From UBA4416 sp020846025 (GTDB taxonomy: Bacteria > Bacteroidota > Bacteroidia > B-17B0 > Aurantibacillaceae), in NCBI GenBank assembly GCA_963169295.1, contig CAUJDD010000085.1, positions 1-64,000 on the forward strand: DNA of 64,000 nucleotides, written 5' to 3'. Made by a program: the position numbers and the translations under genes. The notes beneath the pieces were generated by a model. That model worked only from the letters and a program-made list of their open reading frames with translations, did no database searches and was not told the DNA's origin. This document shows, one piece after another, positions 1 through 8,582 of the stretch (the first letter of the stretch is position 1; each line of letters begins with the position of its first letter).

Positions 1-60
1 CGAAGCGCTTCCACTTCGACAAGCTCAGTAACCAGCGAACAGCCCAAAGAATCTACACAC

Positions 61-190
61 TTGCCATCGCTTTTGATACCAGTCGATTTTCACGCAACAT
101 TTTAAGATGCCATGGCAGTAACCAGAATAGTTTGATGCAAAGAAAAGTTATGAAGAAAAATTCTTAAAAATTTGTAAATTAAAAAAATAG
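61..190. repeat. Intergenic repeat, copy A (short form)
   Basis: Positions 61-~137 match 4421-~4497 with few differences. The right part (138-190, from GCAAAGAAAAGTTATGAAG to the A-rich tail) matches ~4650-4707. Copy A lacks about 145 nt that copy B carries between these two blocks. No terminal inverted repeat or transposase is visible, so it is a non-coding dispersed repeat of unknown type. Confidence 0.8.
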
Positions 191-231
191 TAATAAATTA
201 GCTATGATGAAACTTAATACCACATACCCAC

Positions 232-262
<31 letters not shown>

Positions 263-412
263 CATGCGGGTTACAGGGCATTAAGCCATTATGTAAGAAA
301 GGAGGTAGAGAGCCTCCTATAAAGTAAACATACAATTTATACTTTTATGCCAATGCAAAATAATGGTATAAGGTTTTGTAAGCTAAGTGTAGCTTTCTTG
401 TTCCAAAACAAT

Positions 413-436
413 CTCAGTTCGAGCGAAGTCGAGAAC
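413..436. repeat. Short GC-richer palindromic repeat
   Basis: The segment around GTTCGAGCGAAGTCGAGAAC is imperfectly palindromic and richer in G+C than its surroundings. From memory, such segments and the related ACTTCGACAAGCTCAGT type (present here at 13-29) occur in many copies between genes in Bacteroidota genomes. The dispersed nature cannot be shown from this window alone. Confidence 0.5.
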
Positions 437-463
437 TATTATTTAACAAACAAACTTTATTAA

Positions 464-1408
464 TTGAATAAACCTTTATATATTTTTCTTTTTATAATAC
501 TGTTTTGCTGCGAAGCTAAAACACAAACCAATCTTGTTCCTAACGGGAGTTTTGAGATATTTGATACTTGTCCATATAATCCTGGTCAAGTGAATTTTGC
601 TAAAGGTTGGTATCTACCCACTTTTGGTTCTTCTGATTATTTTAATTCTTGTGATTTCACAAATTATGTCTCAACTCCAAGTAATTCTTTTGGGTATCAA
701 ATCCCGTTTCATGGAAATGCTTATTGTGGCTTTGGCTGTTACTTTATTTCTTCTAATCTAAGAGAGTATATTGCAGTTAAACTAACAAGACCCCTTATCC
801 AAGATTACCAATATCATGTCAGTTTTTATGTGTCCTTATCTGATAGTTCAGAATATGCTATAAATTCAATAGGTGCTTATTTTGATAAAGATAGTATTTA
901 TTCTAATCTTGGTTATGCATTAGATACATTAGTGCCACAAGTTGTTTCAAAAGTGTTTATGACCAATGTAACAGGATGGACAAAAGTAGCTTCTGATTTT
1001 ATTGCTACTGGGGGCGAAGCATATATGATTTTGGGTAATTTTAAATTAAATACTAATACGGATACATTGCGAATGGGTCAACATAGATGGGATACATATT
1101 ACTTTGTTGATAGTGTGAGTGTGTATGAAGAAAGTAAAACCCCTATTAATGATGGTGAGTTTAATTTACCTAATGTGTTTACACCCAATAATGATGGGAT
1201 AAATGATAATTGGCAATTTAACTTAAGTGAAGAAGTCATTTGTACTATTTATAATAGATGGGGTAATAAAATATTTAGTTGTAAACATAGTACGATAAAT
1301 TGGGACGGCAAAAACAATCTTGGTAAGGAATGTGAAGATGGTGTATATTTTTATGTAATACAAACTAAATTAAAATATTATAAAGGTTACATTCAATTAA
1401 TAAGGTAA
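464..1408 (+). CDS. T9SS-secreted protein with gliding-motility-type C-terminal domain
   Basis: A 314-residue secreted protein. Residues 1-20 form a signal peptide ending near CEAKTQ. Residues ~24-225 begin with NLVPNGSFE and form an all-beta, carbohydrate-binding-like domain. Residues ~234-314 are a CHU_C/gliding-motility-associated C-terminal domain with the hallmark VFTPNNDGIND, IYNRWGNKIF, WDGKN and DGVYFYVI segments, used for T9SS export and surface attachment. The start is a TTG; no ATG fits the signal peptide. The gene ends 14 nt before the next T9SS cargo gene, so the two are probably co-transcribed. The N-terminal domain resembles that of the OmpA-like protein at 15773-16855. Ligand unknown. 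Confidence 0.85.
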   Translation: MNKPLYIFLFIILFCCEAKTQTNLVPNGSFEIFDTCPYNPGQVNFAKGWYLPTFGSSDYFNSCDFTNYVSTPSNSFGYQIPFHGNAYCGFGCYFISSNLREYIAVKLTRPLIQDYQYHVSFYVSLSDSSEYAINSIGAYFDKDSIYSNLGYALDTLVPQVVSKVFMTNVTGWTKVASDFIATGGEAYMILGNFKLNTNTDTLRMGQHRWDTYYFVDSVSVYEESKTPINDGEFNLPNVFTPNNDGINDNWQFNLSEEVICTIYNRWGNKIFSCKHSTINWDGKNNLGKECEDGVYFYVIQTKLKYYKGYIQLIR

Positions 1409-1422
1409 ATAATATTTACTTT

Positions 1423-4356
1423 ATGAATTTAAAACATTTAATTTTAAGTAGTGTAGCCCTAGCGTTCTTACAAGGTAAGGCTCAATTTTTGCCAGGTGGT
1501 AATTCTTCTTTAACCTTAAACACCACCAATAATTTTCTTGGGTCCAATGCAAGCAACAATACCTTTATGAGAATAGGTGTAAATGGGAGTCAAGATATAT
1601 TTATAGATAACGATAATTCAAAACTATATCCAGCCGATGCAAGTGGCAGATTGCATGGTGGCCATTGGATAGGTTTTGGGCGAGTGTTTACGCCTACCAA
1701 TGGGCCAGGTGCTTGGAATTTTTTCACACCAAAGGCGCATTTACATATAGATGGAGGAAATAATTCATCGCAATTTGGCAGTTTTGGTAATGGTATAAGA
1801 CCTTGGTTTAACACAGGGACTTTATATACAGAGAACAGTGATGGAATGTATGTAGGACTTAGGAGTTTAGGTGTAAATACCAGCTATGCGGTAATTAATT
1901 GGAGCGATGATGCTTATGGGATGGGAGGCAGTGATTTTTTAAGTTTTAATTTTACAGGAGGACCAACGGCTTTACAACAATCCATTAATGGTATAGAACT
2001 AGGACGATTTAATCCAACACAAGGCAAAGGTACGTTAGGAGTAGGGAATTTTCAATTTATAGGATCATCAACTGAGCCAGTAAGACGCTTGGAGATTTTA
2101 GATGCCGACCCCGCCAATGGAATAAACGCCAACGAACCACAGTTAAGAACAACATACACGTATAATAGTAATCCAAATTTGGGTGTTTTTACTGAATTTC
2201 AAACAACGAGTATTGGTAATATGTATTTTAATACTCGAAGTGGCGGTGCGAGGAAAAACTTTGGTTTTCATAAAAATAACCCAATGAACTGTGTAGAAAT
2301 TAATTCACATGCAGGAAATGAAGGATTTGGAACACCAAATGGTAGTAGCGGATTACGTTTCACGAATTTAACATCAGTAAGCACCCCTCAAGCTAACCCA
2401 GGACAAGGCGTATTGTCAGTTGATGCCGATGGTGATGTTATTTATGTACCAGGCAATGGATTAGCAACTGGTAATAATGGTATATCTATTACAACAGGAG
2501 GAGTAGTTCAACTTGGAGTTGCTTGTAGTTTTGCTAATATACCTGCAATATTAGCTAATCAATTTACAACAAGCCGAATGGTAGCCAACCGAAATTATGA
2601 TTTTTGGTTTGCCTCTTTAACTACCGAAACTGGAGGTGTGGGTGTAGGCGGTCAACCAGTATTACCATTTTGTGGCACGGGCAATACATTTGAAGTAAGT
2701 GCAAATATGAAAAACACCAAGTATGGTAATACAAATGCAAGTGGTATGCGTTTTACAAAATTGTTATCGACATCGCCCACCATACCCAATGGTACAAATG
2801 GTGTAAATAGTTCAAAAGTATTAACAGTAGATGGAGACGGTGATGTCGTATTGATTGATAATAATAATGGGACTGGATTAGGTAATTATTGCAGCGATAG
2901 CATTAAAAAACCATTAACTGATGATTATGAGATACCAATGGCAGGTTATAATATGAATTATACAATGCCTGCAAAAAGTATTTCGAGTTTTCATTTAGGT
3001 AATACAACTTGTGTGCCTACAATTGCCAGAATGAATGTATATAACGATACATTACAAGTAGCATCAGCAATTAGTTCAAATGTAAGTTTAGCTAATAATG
3101 CCATTGGCTTATATTCAAGTACTAATAATACTGGTGCAGGAAAAGCATTGGCAATTCAAGGCTTAGCGAACACATCAGGTTCATCTGCCACAGCAAGAGG
3201 AGTACGTGGTGAAGCTTCAGCAACAAATGGATTATTAGCTGAGGGCGTGTATGGTGAAGCGTCAACAAGTAATGGATGCCAACAAAATATCGCAGTAGGA
3301 GGATTAGCAGCTAATGGAACTTTTGTTTCAATTGCTGGCGATTTTGATGTTGAATACTCTAATTCAGGCTATAATCAAGGAGTAAATGTAGAAATAATAA
3401 ACGGTAGTAACGCAAATGCTACGAACATAGGTATAAATACTGTGGTAAATTCATCTGCTACAAATAATTATGGTGCTTACTTTGTTGCAAATGGTGCAAC
3501 CAATAATTATGGTGTTTATGCTAGTGCGCCTACAAATGGCGATACTATACCAGGCCCAAATTATGCAGGTTATTTTAATGGTGATTTAGTATATACTGGT
3601 AGCTTTGGTTTAGCATCAGATGTAAACTTAAAAACTAATATAGATACTTTACCCAATGCTTTACCTATTATTAAACAATTAAAACCCAAACAATTTAAAT
3701 TTAATCAGGCTAACTACCCATCTATGAGTTTAGCAGGTGGTTTACAATATGGTTTAATAGCACAAGATGTAGAAACAGTTTTACCAAATTTAGTAAACAA
3801 CAATGTGCATCCAGCAAAGTTAGATTCGGTAGGTAATGTGGTAGTTCCTCCAGTTAACTTTAAGAGTGTGGAATACGAGCAATTAATTCCATTTTTAATT
3901 AAAGCTATGCAAGAGCAACAAGCTAAAATTGATAGTTTAACAACTAAGTTAAATTCAAAGGATAGCATACAAGATGCTCGCTTAGCAGCTTTAGAAGCTG
4001 CCATTGCCACTTGTTGTTCTAATAACAGTGCAAAAACAGCAAATAATACTGGCTCATCAGTATTAAACCAAATGGATGTAGAGTTGAGCGATAAAGATGC
4101 TATTGTATTAAATCAAAATGTACCAAATCCGTTTGCTGAGCAAACAACCATTACTTACAATGTACCAAGTAGTGTAGGCAAAGCGCAATTATTATTTTAT
4201 AATAGCGCAGGGCAAATTATACAAACTGTAGATATTAAAACAAGAGGCAAAGGCAAGGTAAATGTATTTGCTGCCGATTTATCAAGCGGTATGTATCATT
4301 ACACTTTAGTAGCCGATGGCCAAGTAGTGGATAGTAAAAAAATGGTAAGAGAGTAA
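1423..4356 (+). CDS. T9SS cargo protein with S74 intramolecular chaperone domain
   Basis: A 977-residue secreted protein. A signal peptide ends near QGKAQF. Residues ~22-720 are Gly/Asn/Ser-rich and beta-rich, with fibre-like segments such as ARGVRGEAS and EGVYGEAST. Residues ~730-835 are an S74/endosialidase-type chaperone domain, with the core S732-D733-x3-K737-x-N739 and the later YGLIAQDVE and YEQLIPFLIKAMQEQ motifs. A short coiled coil follows (~828-866), then a type A sorting domain (~885-977) starting at VPNPFAEQTT. In phage tail spikes the S74 domain drives trimerisation and cuts itself off at the Ser. Here that cut would separate the fibre from the sorting domain. A terminator follows directly. 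Target unknown. Confidence 0.85.
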   Translation: MNLKHLILSSVALAFLQGKAQFLPGGNSSLTLNTTNNFLGSNASNNTFMRIGVNGSQDIFIDNDNSKLYPADASGRLHGGHWIGFGRVFTPTNGPGAWNFFTPKAHLHIDGGNNSSQFGSFGNGIRPWFNTGTLYTENSDGMYVGLRSLGVNTSYAVINWSDDAYGMGGSDFLSFNFTGGPTALQQSINGIELGRFNPTQGKGTLGVGNFQFIGSSTEPVRRLEILDADPANGINANEPQLRTTYTYNSNPNLGVFTEFQTTSIGNMYFNTRSGGARKNFGFHKNNPMNCVEINSHAGNEGFGTPNGSSGLRFTNLTSVSTPQANPGQGVLSVDADGDVIYVPGNGLATGNNGISITTGGVVQLGVACSFANIPAILANQFTTSRMVANRNYDFWFASLTTETGGVGVGGQPVLPFCGTGNTFEVSANMKNTKYGNTNASGMRFTKLLSTSPTIPNGTNGVNSSKVLTVDGDGDVVLIDNNNGTGLGNYCSDSIKKPLTDDYEIPMAGYNMNYTMPAKSISSFHLGNTTCVPTIARMNVYNDTLQVASAISSNVSLANNAIGLYSSTNNTGAGKALAIQGLANTSGSSATARGVRGEASATNGLLAEGVYGEASTSNGCQQNIAVGGLAANGTFVSIAGDFDVEYSNSGYNQGVNVEIINGSNANATNIGINTVVNSSATNNYGAYFVANGATNNYGVYASAPTNGDTIPGPNYAGYFNGDLVYTGSFGLASDVNLKTNIDTLPNALPIIKQLKPKQFKFNQANYPSMSLAGGLQYGLIAQDVETVLPNLVNNNVHPAKLDSVGNVVVPPVNFKSVEYEQLIPFLIKAMQEQQAKIDSLTTKLNSKDSIQDARLAALEAAIATCCSNNSAKTANNTGSSVLNQMDVELSDKDAIVLNQNVPNPFAEQTTITYNVPSSVGKAQLLFYNSAGQIIQTVDIKTRGKGKVNVFAADLSSGMYHYTLVADGQVVDSKKMVRE

Positions 4357-4380
4357 ACATTGTTTATAATTTACCCCAAT

Positions 4381-4414
4381 AAAAAAACCGTAGCAATTTA
4401 CTACGGTTTTTTTG
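4381..4414 (+). terminator. Rho-independent terminator after the S74 cargo gene
   Basis: AAAAAACCGTAG pairs with CTACGGTTTTTT across a short AT-rich loop, followed by a T run. It starts 25 nt after the stop codon. The A tract upstream could let it act in both directions. Confidence 0.9.
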
Positions 4415-4420
4415 TTTTTA

Positions 4421-4707
4421 TTGCCATCGCTTTTGATACCAGTCGATTTTTACGCCATATTTTAAAATGCCATGGCGCTAACCGGAAAAGCATAGCGTGT
4501 AAACCTACGAACAGGCTTTTGAGTGCGAGGACGTCCACGAAAGGTGCGAACTGAAAGTTTCATGGCTTGCAAGCGCAGGATAGTGCGACAGATGAAACTT
4601 TCTGTTGGCTTTTGTGGGCTCTTTTCTTTTGTTACTTTTCTTTGGAGAAGCAAAGAAAAGTTATGAAGAGTAAAAAAATCTCAAAAATTTGTAACTTAAA
4701 AAAATAT
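4421..4707. repeat. Intergenic repeat, copy B (long form with two inverted repeats)
   Basis: This shares both flanks with 61-190 and carries an extra ~145 nt. The extra part contains a perfect 11-nt inverted repeat (GAAAGTTTCAT 4553-4563 with ATGAAACTTTC 4592-4602) and the left arm of a second hairpin (ACTTTTCTTTG 4634-4644). The right arm, CAAAGAAAAGT (4651-4661), is also present in copy A. The segment is richer in G+C than nearby intergenic DNA. It may be a non-autonomous mobile or structural RNA-like element. No protein is called. Confidence 0.8.
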
Positions 4708-4763
4708 AAGCAACAAATCAAAATTTAGTATAAAAACCCGTATTTTGCGCTAAAATACAAATT

Positions 4764-5885
4764 GTGCAAATTGTAGTTAATACACGGTTATTACTCCCTA
4801 ATAAATTAGATGGAATTGGTTGGTTTACTTATCAAACATTAAAACGTATTACCACCAATAATCCAGATGTTCATTTTATTTTCTTATTTGATAGAAATTT
4901 TAGCGATGAATTTATCTTTTCGGATAACATCACCCCAATGATAATTAGTCCTCAGGCACGCCATCCGTTTTTATATTATATATGGTTTCATCATTCTGTT
5001 AAATCTATTTTAAATCAACTTAAACCCGATTTGTTTTTGTCACCAGATGGTTTCTTGTCGCTAGGAGCAAAGTGTAAACAGTTGCCTGTAATTCATGATA
5101 TTAACTTTTATCACAACCCTAAAGATTTAAAACCTCTTACAAGTAAATATTATAACTATTTTTTTCCAAAATACGCTAAGTTAGCACAACGTATAGCAAC
5201 TGTTTCTGAATACAGCAAACAAGATATAGCCAAACATTATCATATCAATACAGATAACATTGATGTTGTGTATAATGGTATTAATGAAGGATTTAAACCA
5301 CTCCATAAAGCAGAACAACAACATATTAGAGCGCAGTTTTCAGAAGGTAAGCCCTATTTTTTATTTGTAGGTTCACAAAGCCCTCGTAAAAATTTAAACC
5401 GATTGGTAGCCGCCTTTGATGTGTTTAAAGAACAAACACAATCCGATTTTAAATTATTATTAGTAGGTGCTGTTTACTCCAACGAAGGAGATGTGAAAAG
5501 AGTTATTGATAAATCAAAATTTAAACAAGACATTGTTTTTACAGGAAGACAACCCCAATCTGTACTTGAACAAATCATGGCTTCTGCATTTGCACTCACC
5601 TTTGTGCCTTATTTTGAAGGTTTTGGTATCCCTTTAGTTGAGGCTATGCAATGCCACATACCAATTATTAGTAGTAATACAACGAGTATGCCCGAAATTG
5701 TAGGTAACGCTGCATTACTTGTAAATCCATTTAATGTAGATGAAATTGCCAATGCCATGATTAAATTACAACGTGATGAGAAACTTTGTACTCAATTAAT
5801 AGAAAATGCCCAAATGCAAAAAAATAATTTCTCATGGGATAAATCGGCTAATTTACTTTGGGAAAGTATCCTTAAAGCGTTATGA
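4764..5885 (+). CDS. Glycosyltransferase family 4 (GT-B fold)
   Basis: A 373-residue cytoplasmic enzyme with the two-domain GT-B layout. The N-terminal acceptor half includes the DGIGWFTYQTL opening. The nucleotide-sugar half includes FLFVGSQSPRKNLNRLVAAF and the E-x7-E segment EGFGIPLVEAMQ, which binds the donor in GT4 enzymes. It probably transfers a hexose or mannose to a surface glycan; donor and acceptor cannot be read from sequence. The start is GTG, and no earlier in-frame start fits. It overlaps the next gene by four nucleotides (ATGA), so translation is probably coupled. Confidence 0.88.
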   Translation: MQIVVNTRLLLPNKLDGIGWFTYQTLKRITTNNPDVHFIFLFDRNFSDEFIFSDNITPMIISPQARHPFLYYIWFHHSVKSILNQLKPDLFLSPDGFLSLGAKCKQLPVIHDINFYHNPKDLKPLTSKYYNYFFPKYAKLAQRIATVSEYSKQDIAKHYHINTDNIDVVYNGINEGFKPLHKAEQQHIRAQFSEGKPYFLFVGSQSPRKNLNRLVAAFDVFKEQTQSDFKLLLVGAVYSNEGDVKRVIDKSKFKQDIVFTGRQPQSVLEQIMASAFALTFVPYFEGFGIPLVEAMQCHIPIISSNTTSMPEIVGNAALLVNPFNVDEIANAMIKLQRDEKLCTQLIENAQMQKNNFSWDKSANLLWESILKAL

Positions 5886-7354
5886 ATTCTTTAATTAGTA
5901 AATCGGCATTTATGAAGGCAGAACAGTGCCTTAAGCATTTTTATTTGTATAAAAAACATCCTAATCTAAGAGATAAGTTATCTAAAGAAACACAGTTTGT
6001 TTTTAAACGAGGAACAGATATAGGTATTTTTGCACAACAATTATTTCCAAATGGTATTGATGTTACTAAAGATGAAAAATGGAATCATGAATTGTTTGCT
6101 CAACGTACACTTCAACTTATTGCAAGTGGTGTAGAAACTATTTACGAGGCAACATTTATATATGATGATTTGTTGGTAATGGTAGATATACTTCACAAAC
6201 AAAATGAACAATGGTATGCTTATGAGGTAAAAAGTTCTTTAAAGATTACAGAAACCTATATTAAAGACGCTTGCTTTCAATATTTTGTAATTAAAAATGC
6301 CTTACCCAATTTAGTTGATTTTAGCTTGCTTACATTAAATCCTAAATATGTTTTACAAGGTGAAATCAATGTTCAGCAACTTTTTAAAGCTACTTCAATT
6401 TTAAAAGATGCTATTAAAAATGTGCCTTATTTTAAATACAAAGTACAACAAGCCAAGTTAACACTAGAACAAAATAAAATACCAAATATTAAAATTGGCA
6501 CACATTGTTTTCATCCTTACGATTGTGATTTTTTAGGCTTATGTTGGAAAAACATTTATGACTCTACTTCTGTTTTTTCAATTGGTAAATTATCTAAAGC
6601 TGCCATCTTAGAGTTTTATCAAAATAACATTCTACATATTGAGGATATAGATATGACAAGTGTGGTTAAAGAGGATATTAGAATTCAGGTTAAAGCATTA
6701 AAGGAAAATAAAGAACAATTTAATGTCGATAAAATTGCGGCTTATATTTCGCTTGTTCAAGAACCGTATTGCAGTTTAGATATCGAAGTATGGATGCCAG
6801 GACTACCTTTTTATCAAAACACACGACCATTTCAGCAAATTCCTTTTTTATTTTCAATGAATTATGTAGAGGATGGAATTCAAAAGCAATATAGTTTTAT
6901 TAAACCTATAGAGGAAGATTTTAGAAAACAATTTCTAGAGCAAATATTAGAGGTAACAAAGCCTTTCAAATCTATATTAATGTTTGATAAAACATTAGAA
7001 AATGGAGTATTAAATCAGTTGGTTGAATTATTTCCAGATTATCAAGAGGAAGTAAATGAATTGAAACTAAAAATTGTGGATTTGGAAGAACCGATTCGTA
7101 AAAATTATTTCTATCATCCAGAGATGAAAGGAAATTTCACCTTAAAAAGTTTAGCCCCCTTAGTCAATAAGGAAGATGGTTTTAATAAATTGCAAATTCA
7201 ATCGGGGGTAGTAGCCATGTATGAATACGAATCGTTACTTCAAAAAAATAGTATAGAACAAGAAGCGCTCAAACAGCAATTAATTGATTATTGCGAAATG
7301 GATGCACTCATTACTTATCAACTTTTTCATTATTATAAGAGTAAAATTAATTAA
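5882..7354 (+). CDS. DUF2779 protein: Cas4-like Fe-S nuclease fused to RNase H-like exonuclease
   Basis: A 490-residue protein. The N-terminal half has a PD-(D/E)xK nuclease core (D102 ... E115-V-K117) and four cysteines in the one-plus-three arrangement (C16, C209, C215, C221) seen in Cas4/AddB-type nucleases with a 4Fe-4S cluster. The C-terminal half (DUF2779) has an RNase H/DnaQ-like pattern: D300-x-E302 at its start and Y470-x3-D474 near the end. It may process nucleic acid ends in repair or defence. No CRISPR or known defence genes lie nearby; it sits between a glycosyltransferase and an outer-membrane barrel. Domain assignments follow motif reading. The biological role of the family is not established. 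Confidence 0.75.
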   Translation: MNSLISKSAFMKAEQCLKHFYLYKKHPNLRDKLSKETQFVFKRGTDIGIFAQQLFPNGIDVTKDEKWNHELFAQRTLQLIASGVETIYEATFIYDDLLVMVDILHKQNEQWYAYEVKSSLKITETYIKDACFQYFVIKNALPNLVDFSLLTLNPKYVLQGEINVQQLFKATSILKDAIKNVPYFKYKVQQAKLTLEQNKIPNIKIGTHCFHPYDCDFLGLCWKNIYDSTSVFSIGKLSKAAILEFYQNNILHIEDIDMTSVVKEDIRIQVKALKENKEQFNVDKIAAYISLVQEPYCSLDIEVWMPGLPFYQNTRPFQQIPFLFSMNYVEDGIQKQYSFIKPIEEDFRKQFLEQILEVTKPFKSILMFDKTLENGVLNQLVELFPDYQEEVNELKLKIVDLEEPIRKNYFYHPEMKGNFTLKSLAPLVNKEDGFNKLQIQSGVVAMYEYESLLQKNSIEQEALKQQLIDYCEMDALITYQLFHYYKSKIN

Positions 7355-7367
7355 ATGCATTATTACA

Positions 7368-8450
7368 TTGCGGTATAAATTACTTATATGTTTGAGTTGC
7401 TTGCCTGTTTTATTACAGGCTCAGTTTAGGATAGATACTGCCAAGCGTGTAAATGTATTAGCCATTCCTGTTTTATTTCGCACACCCGAAACGGGCTGGG
7501 CTTATGGTTTATCAAGCTCTATTAATTTTAAAACCACTCACAAAAACGACTCGCTCACAAGAACCTCAACAATTACGGCAATGGGCATTTTTTCTCAACG
7601 CCAACAAAATGTGCAGGCACTAGATGCCACGATTTATTTTCCAAAAGAAAAATACATTCTTTATTTTAATTCTTCTCATAGTTATTTTCCCGATAATTTT
7701 TGGGGCATAGGCACACATGCTAAAAACAACGACAAAGAACGTTATGTGTTTGAACAAGTAGCAATAAGTTCACATATCAAACGTCAATTTCTTAAGCACA
7801 CATTTTTTGGTGTCATTACCGATTATCAAAATTTATTTCGATTACGTTATAACACAGGCGGAATAATGGATACTAGTACTTTTATAGGGAAGTCAAACTA
7901 TAATGTAACAGGCTTTGGCTTAACAGCTAGTTATGATAGTCGTAACTTTACTTTTTGGCCAACTCGTGGTATTTTTATACAAACTCAATTTACAAGCTAT
8001 AATAAAGAATTGGCTTCTAGTTATTCGTTTAATAAATGGATGCTAGAGTTTCGGGGGTTTTATCAAATTTATAAAGGACATATTTTAGCTATGCAAGTAT
8101 ATAATTACGCCACTTTTGGTCAAACACCTTACCGTTCATTAGCTAATTTTGGTGGTGCAGGTAACATGCGAGGTTTTTATCAAGGGCGTTTTCGAGATAA
8201 CTCTATGTATTCATTAATTGGCGAATACAGGGCGCATATCTTTTGGAAATTAAGTGCTTGTTTATTTGGTGGTATTGGCGATGTTTATTCTTCATTTAAT
8301 CAAATACAAACAAGAACAATGAAAGCCAGTTTTGGGGGCGGATTACGATTAACTATCTTAGAAAAAGATAAGCTCAATCTACGAGTAGACTATGGCTATT
8401 CCGATGCCTACAACCAAGGGTTTTATTTTACAATTGGCGAGTGTTTTTAA
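7368..8450 (+). CDS. BamA/TamA-type outer-membrane beta-barrel protein
   Basis: The reading frame is open from 7284, inside the preceding gene. The sensible start is TTG at 7368, which gives a clean signal peptide (RYKLLICLSCLPVLLQAQ) and places the gene 13 nt after the upstream stop. The mature protein is beta-rich with surface-antigen (D15) features: ATFGQTPYRSLANFGGAGNMRG resembles the substrate-loop region of the Omp85 barrel, and the chain ends in a C-terminal Phe as many outer-membrane barrels do. At ~360 residues it lacks POTRA domains. It may be an Omp85-like pore or receptor rather than the BamA insertase itself. Confidence 0.75.
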   Translation: MRYKLLICLSCLPVLLQAQFRIDTAKRVNVLAIPVLFRTPETGWAYGLSSSINFKTTHKNDSLTRTSTITAMGIFSQRQQNVQALDATIYFPKEKYILYFNSSHSYFPDNFWGIGTHAKNNDKERYVFEQVAISSHIKRQFLKHTFFGVITDYQNLFRLRYNTGGIMDTSTFIGKSNYNVTGFGLTASYDSRNFTFWPTRGIFIQTQFTSYNKELASSYSFNKWMLEFRGFYQIYKGHILAMQVYNYATFGQTPYRSLANFGGAGNMRGFYQGRFRDNSMYSLIGEYRAHIFWKLSACLFGGIGDVYSSFNQIQTRTMKASFGGGLRLTILEKDKLNLRVDYGYSDAYNQGFYFTIGECF

Positions 8451-8582
8451 TGAATATGTTTGCCAATTCTTTTAACATTCTTTAGTTCATAGTTTCTTAA
8501 GGCATCGTACTAAAATCTTGAAACCTGTATTAACTTTATTACTTGAATTTTAAAATTTACAATTTATAAATTACCCTTATTT

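Larger units (their letters stand above)
4357..4763. other. Intergenic region: terminator plus long repeat copy, no gene
   Basis: The stretch contains a strong terminator (4381-4414) and the long copy of the dispersed repeat (4421-4707). Short reading frames exist on both strands across the repeat. They follow the inverted repeats and lack any recognisable product, so they are not called as genes. The last ~55 nt are AT-rich and lead to the GTG start of the glycosyltransferase. Confidence 0.7.

Noticed and set aside
4360..4653. Short open frames on both strands across repeat copy B
   Set aside because: They follow the inverted repeats of a non-coding element, have no start context, and no recognisable protein features.
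7284..7367. N-terminal extension of the BamA/TamA-like protein inside the DUF2779 gene
   Set aside because: The extension lies almost wholly inside the upstream gene and would bury the signal peptide. The TTG at 7368 gives a normal signal sequence.
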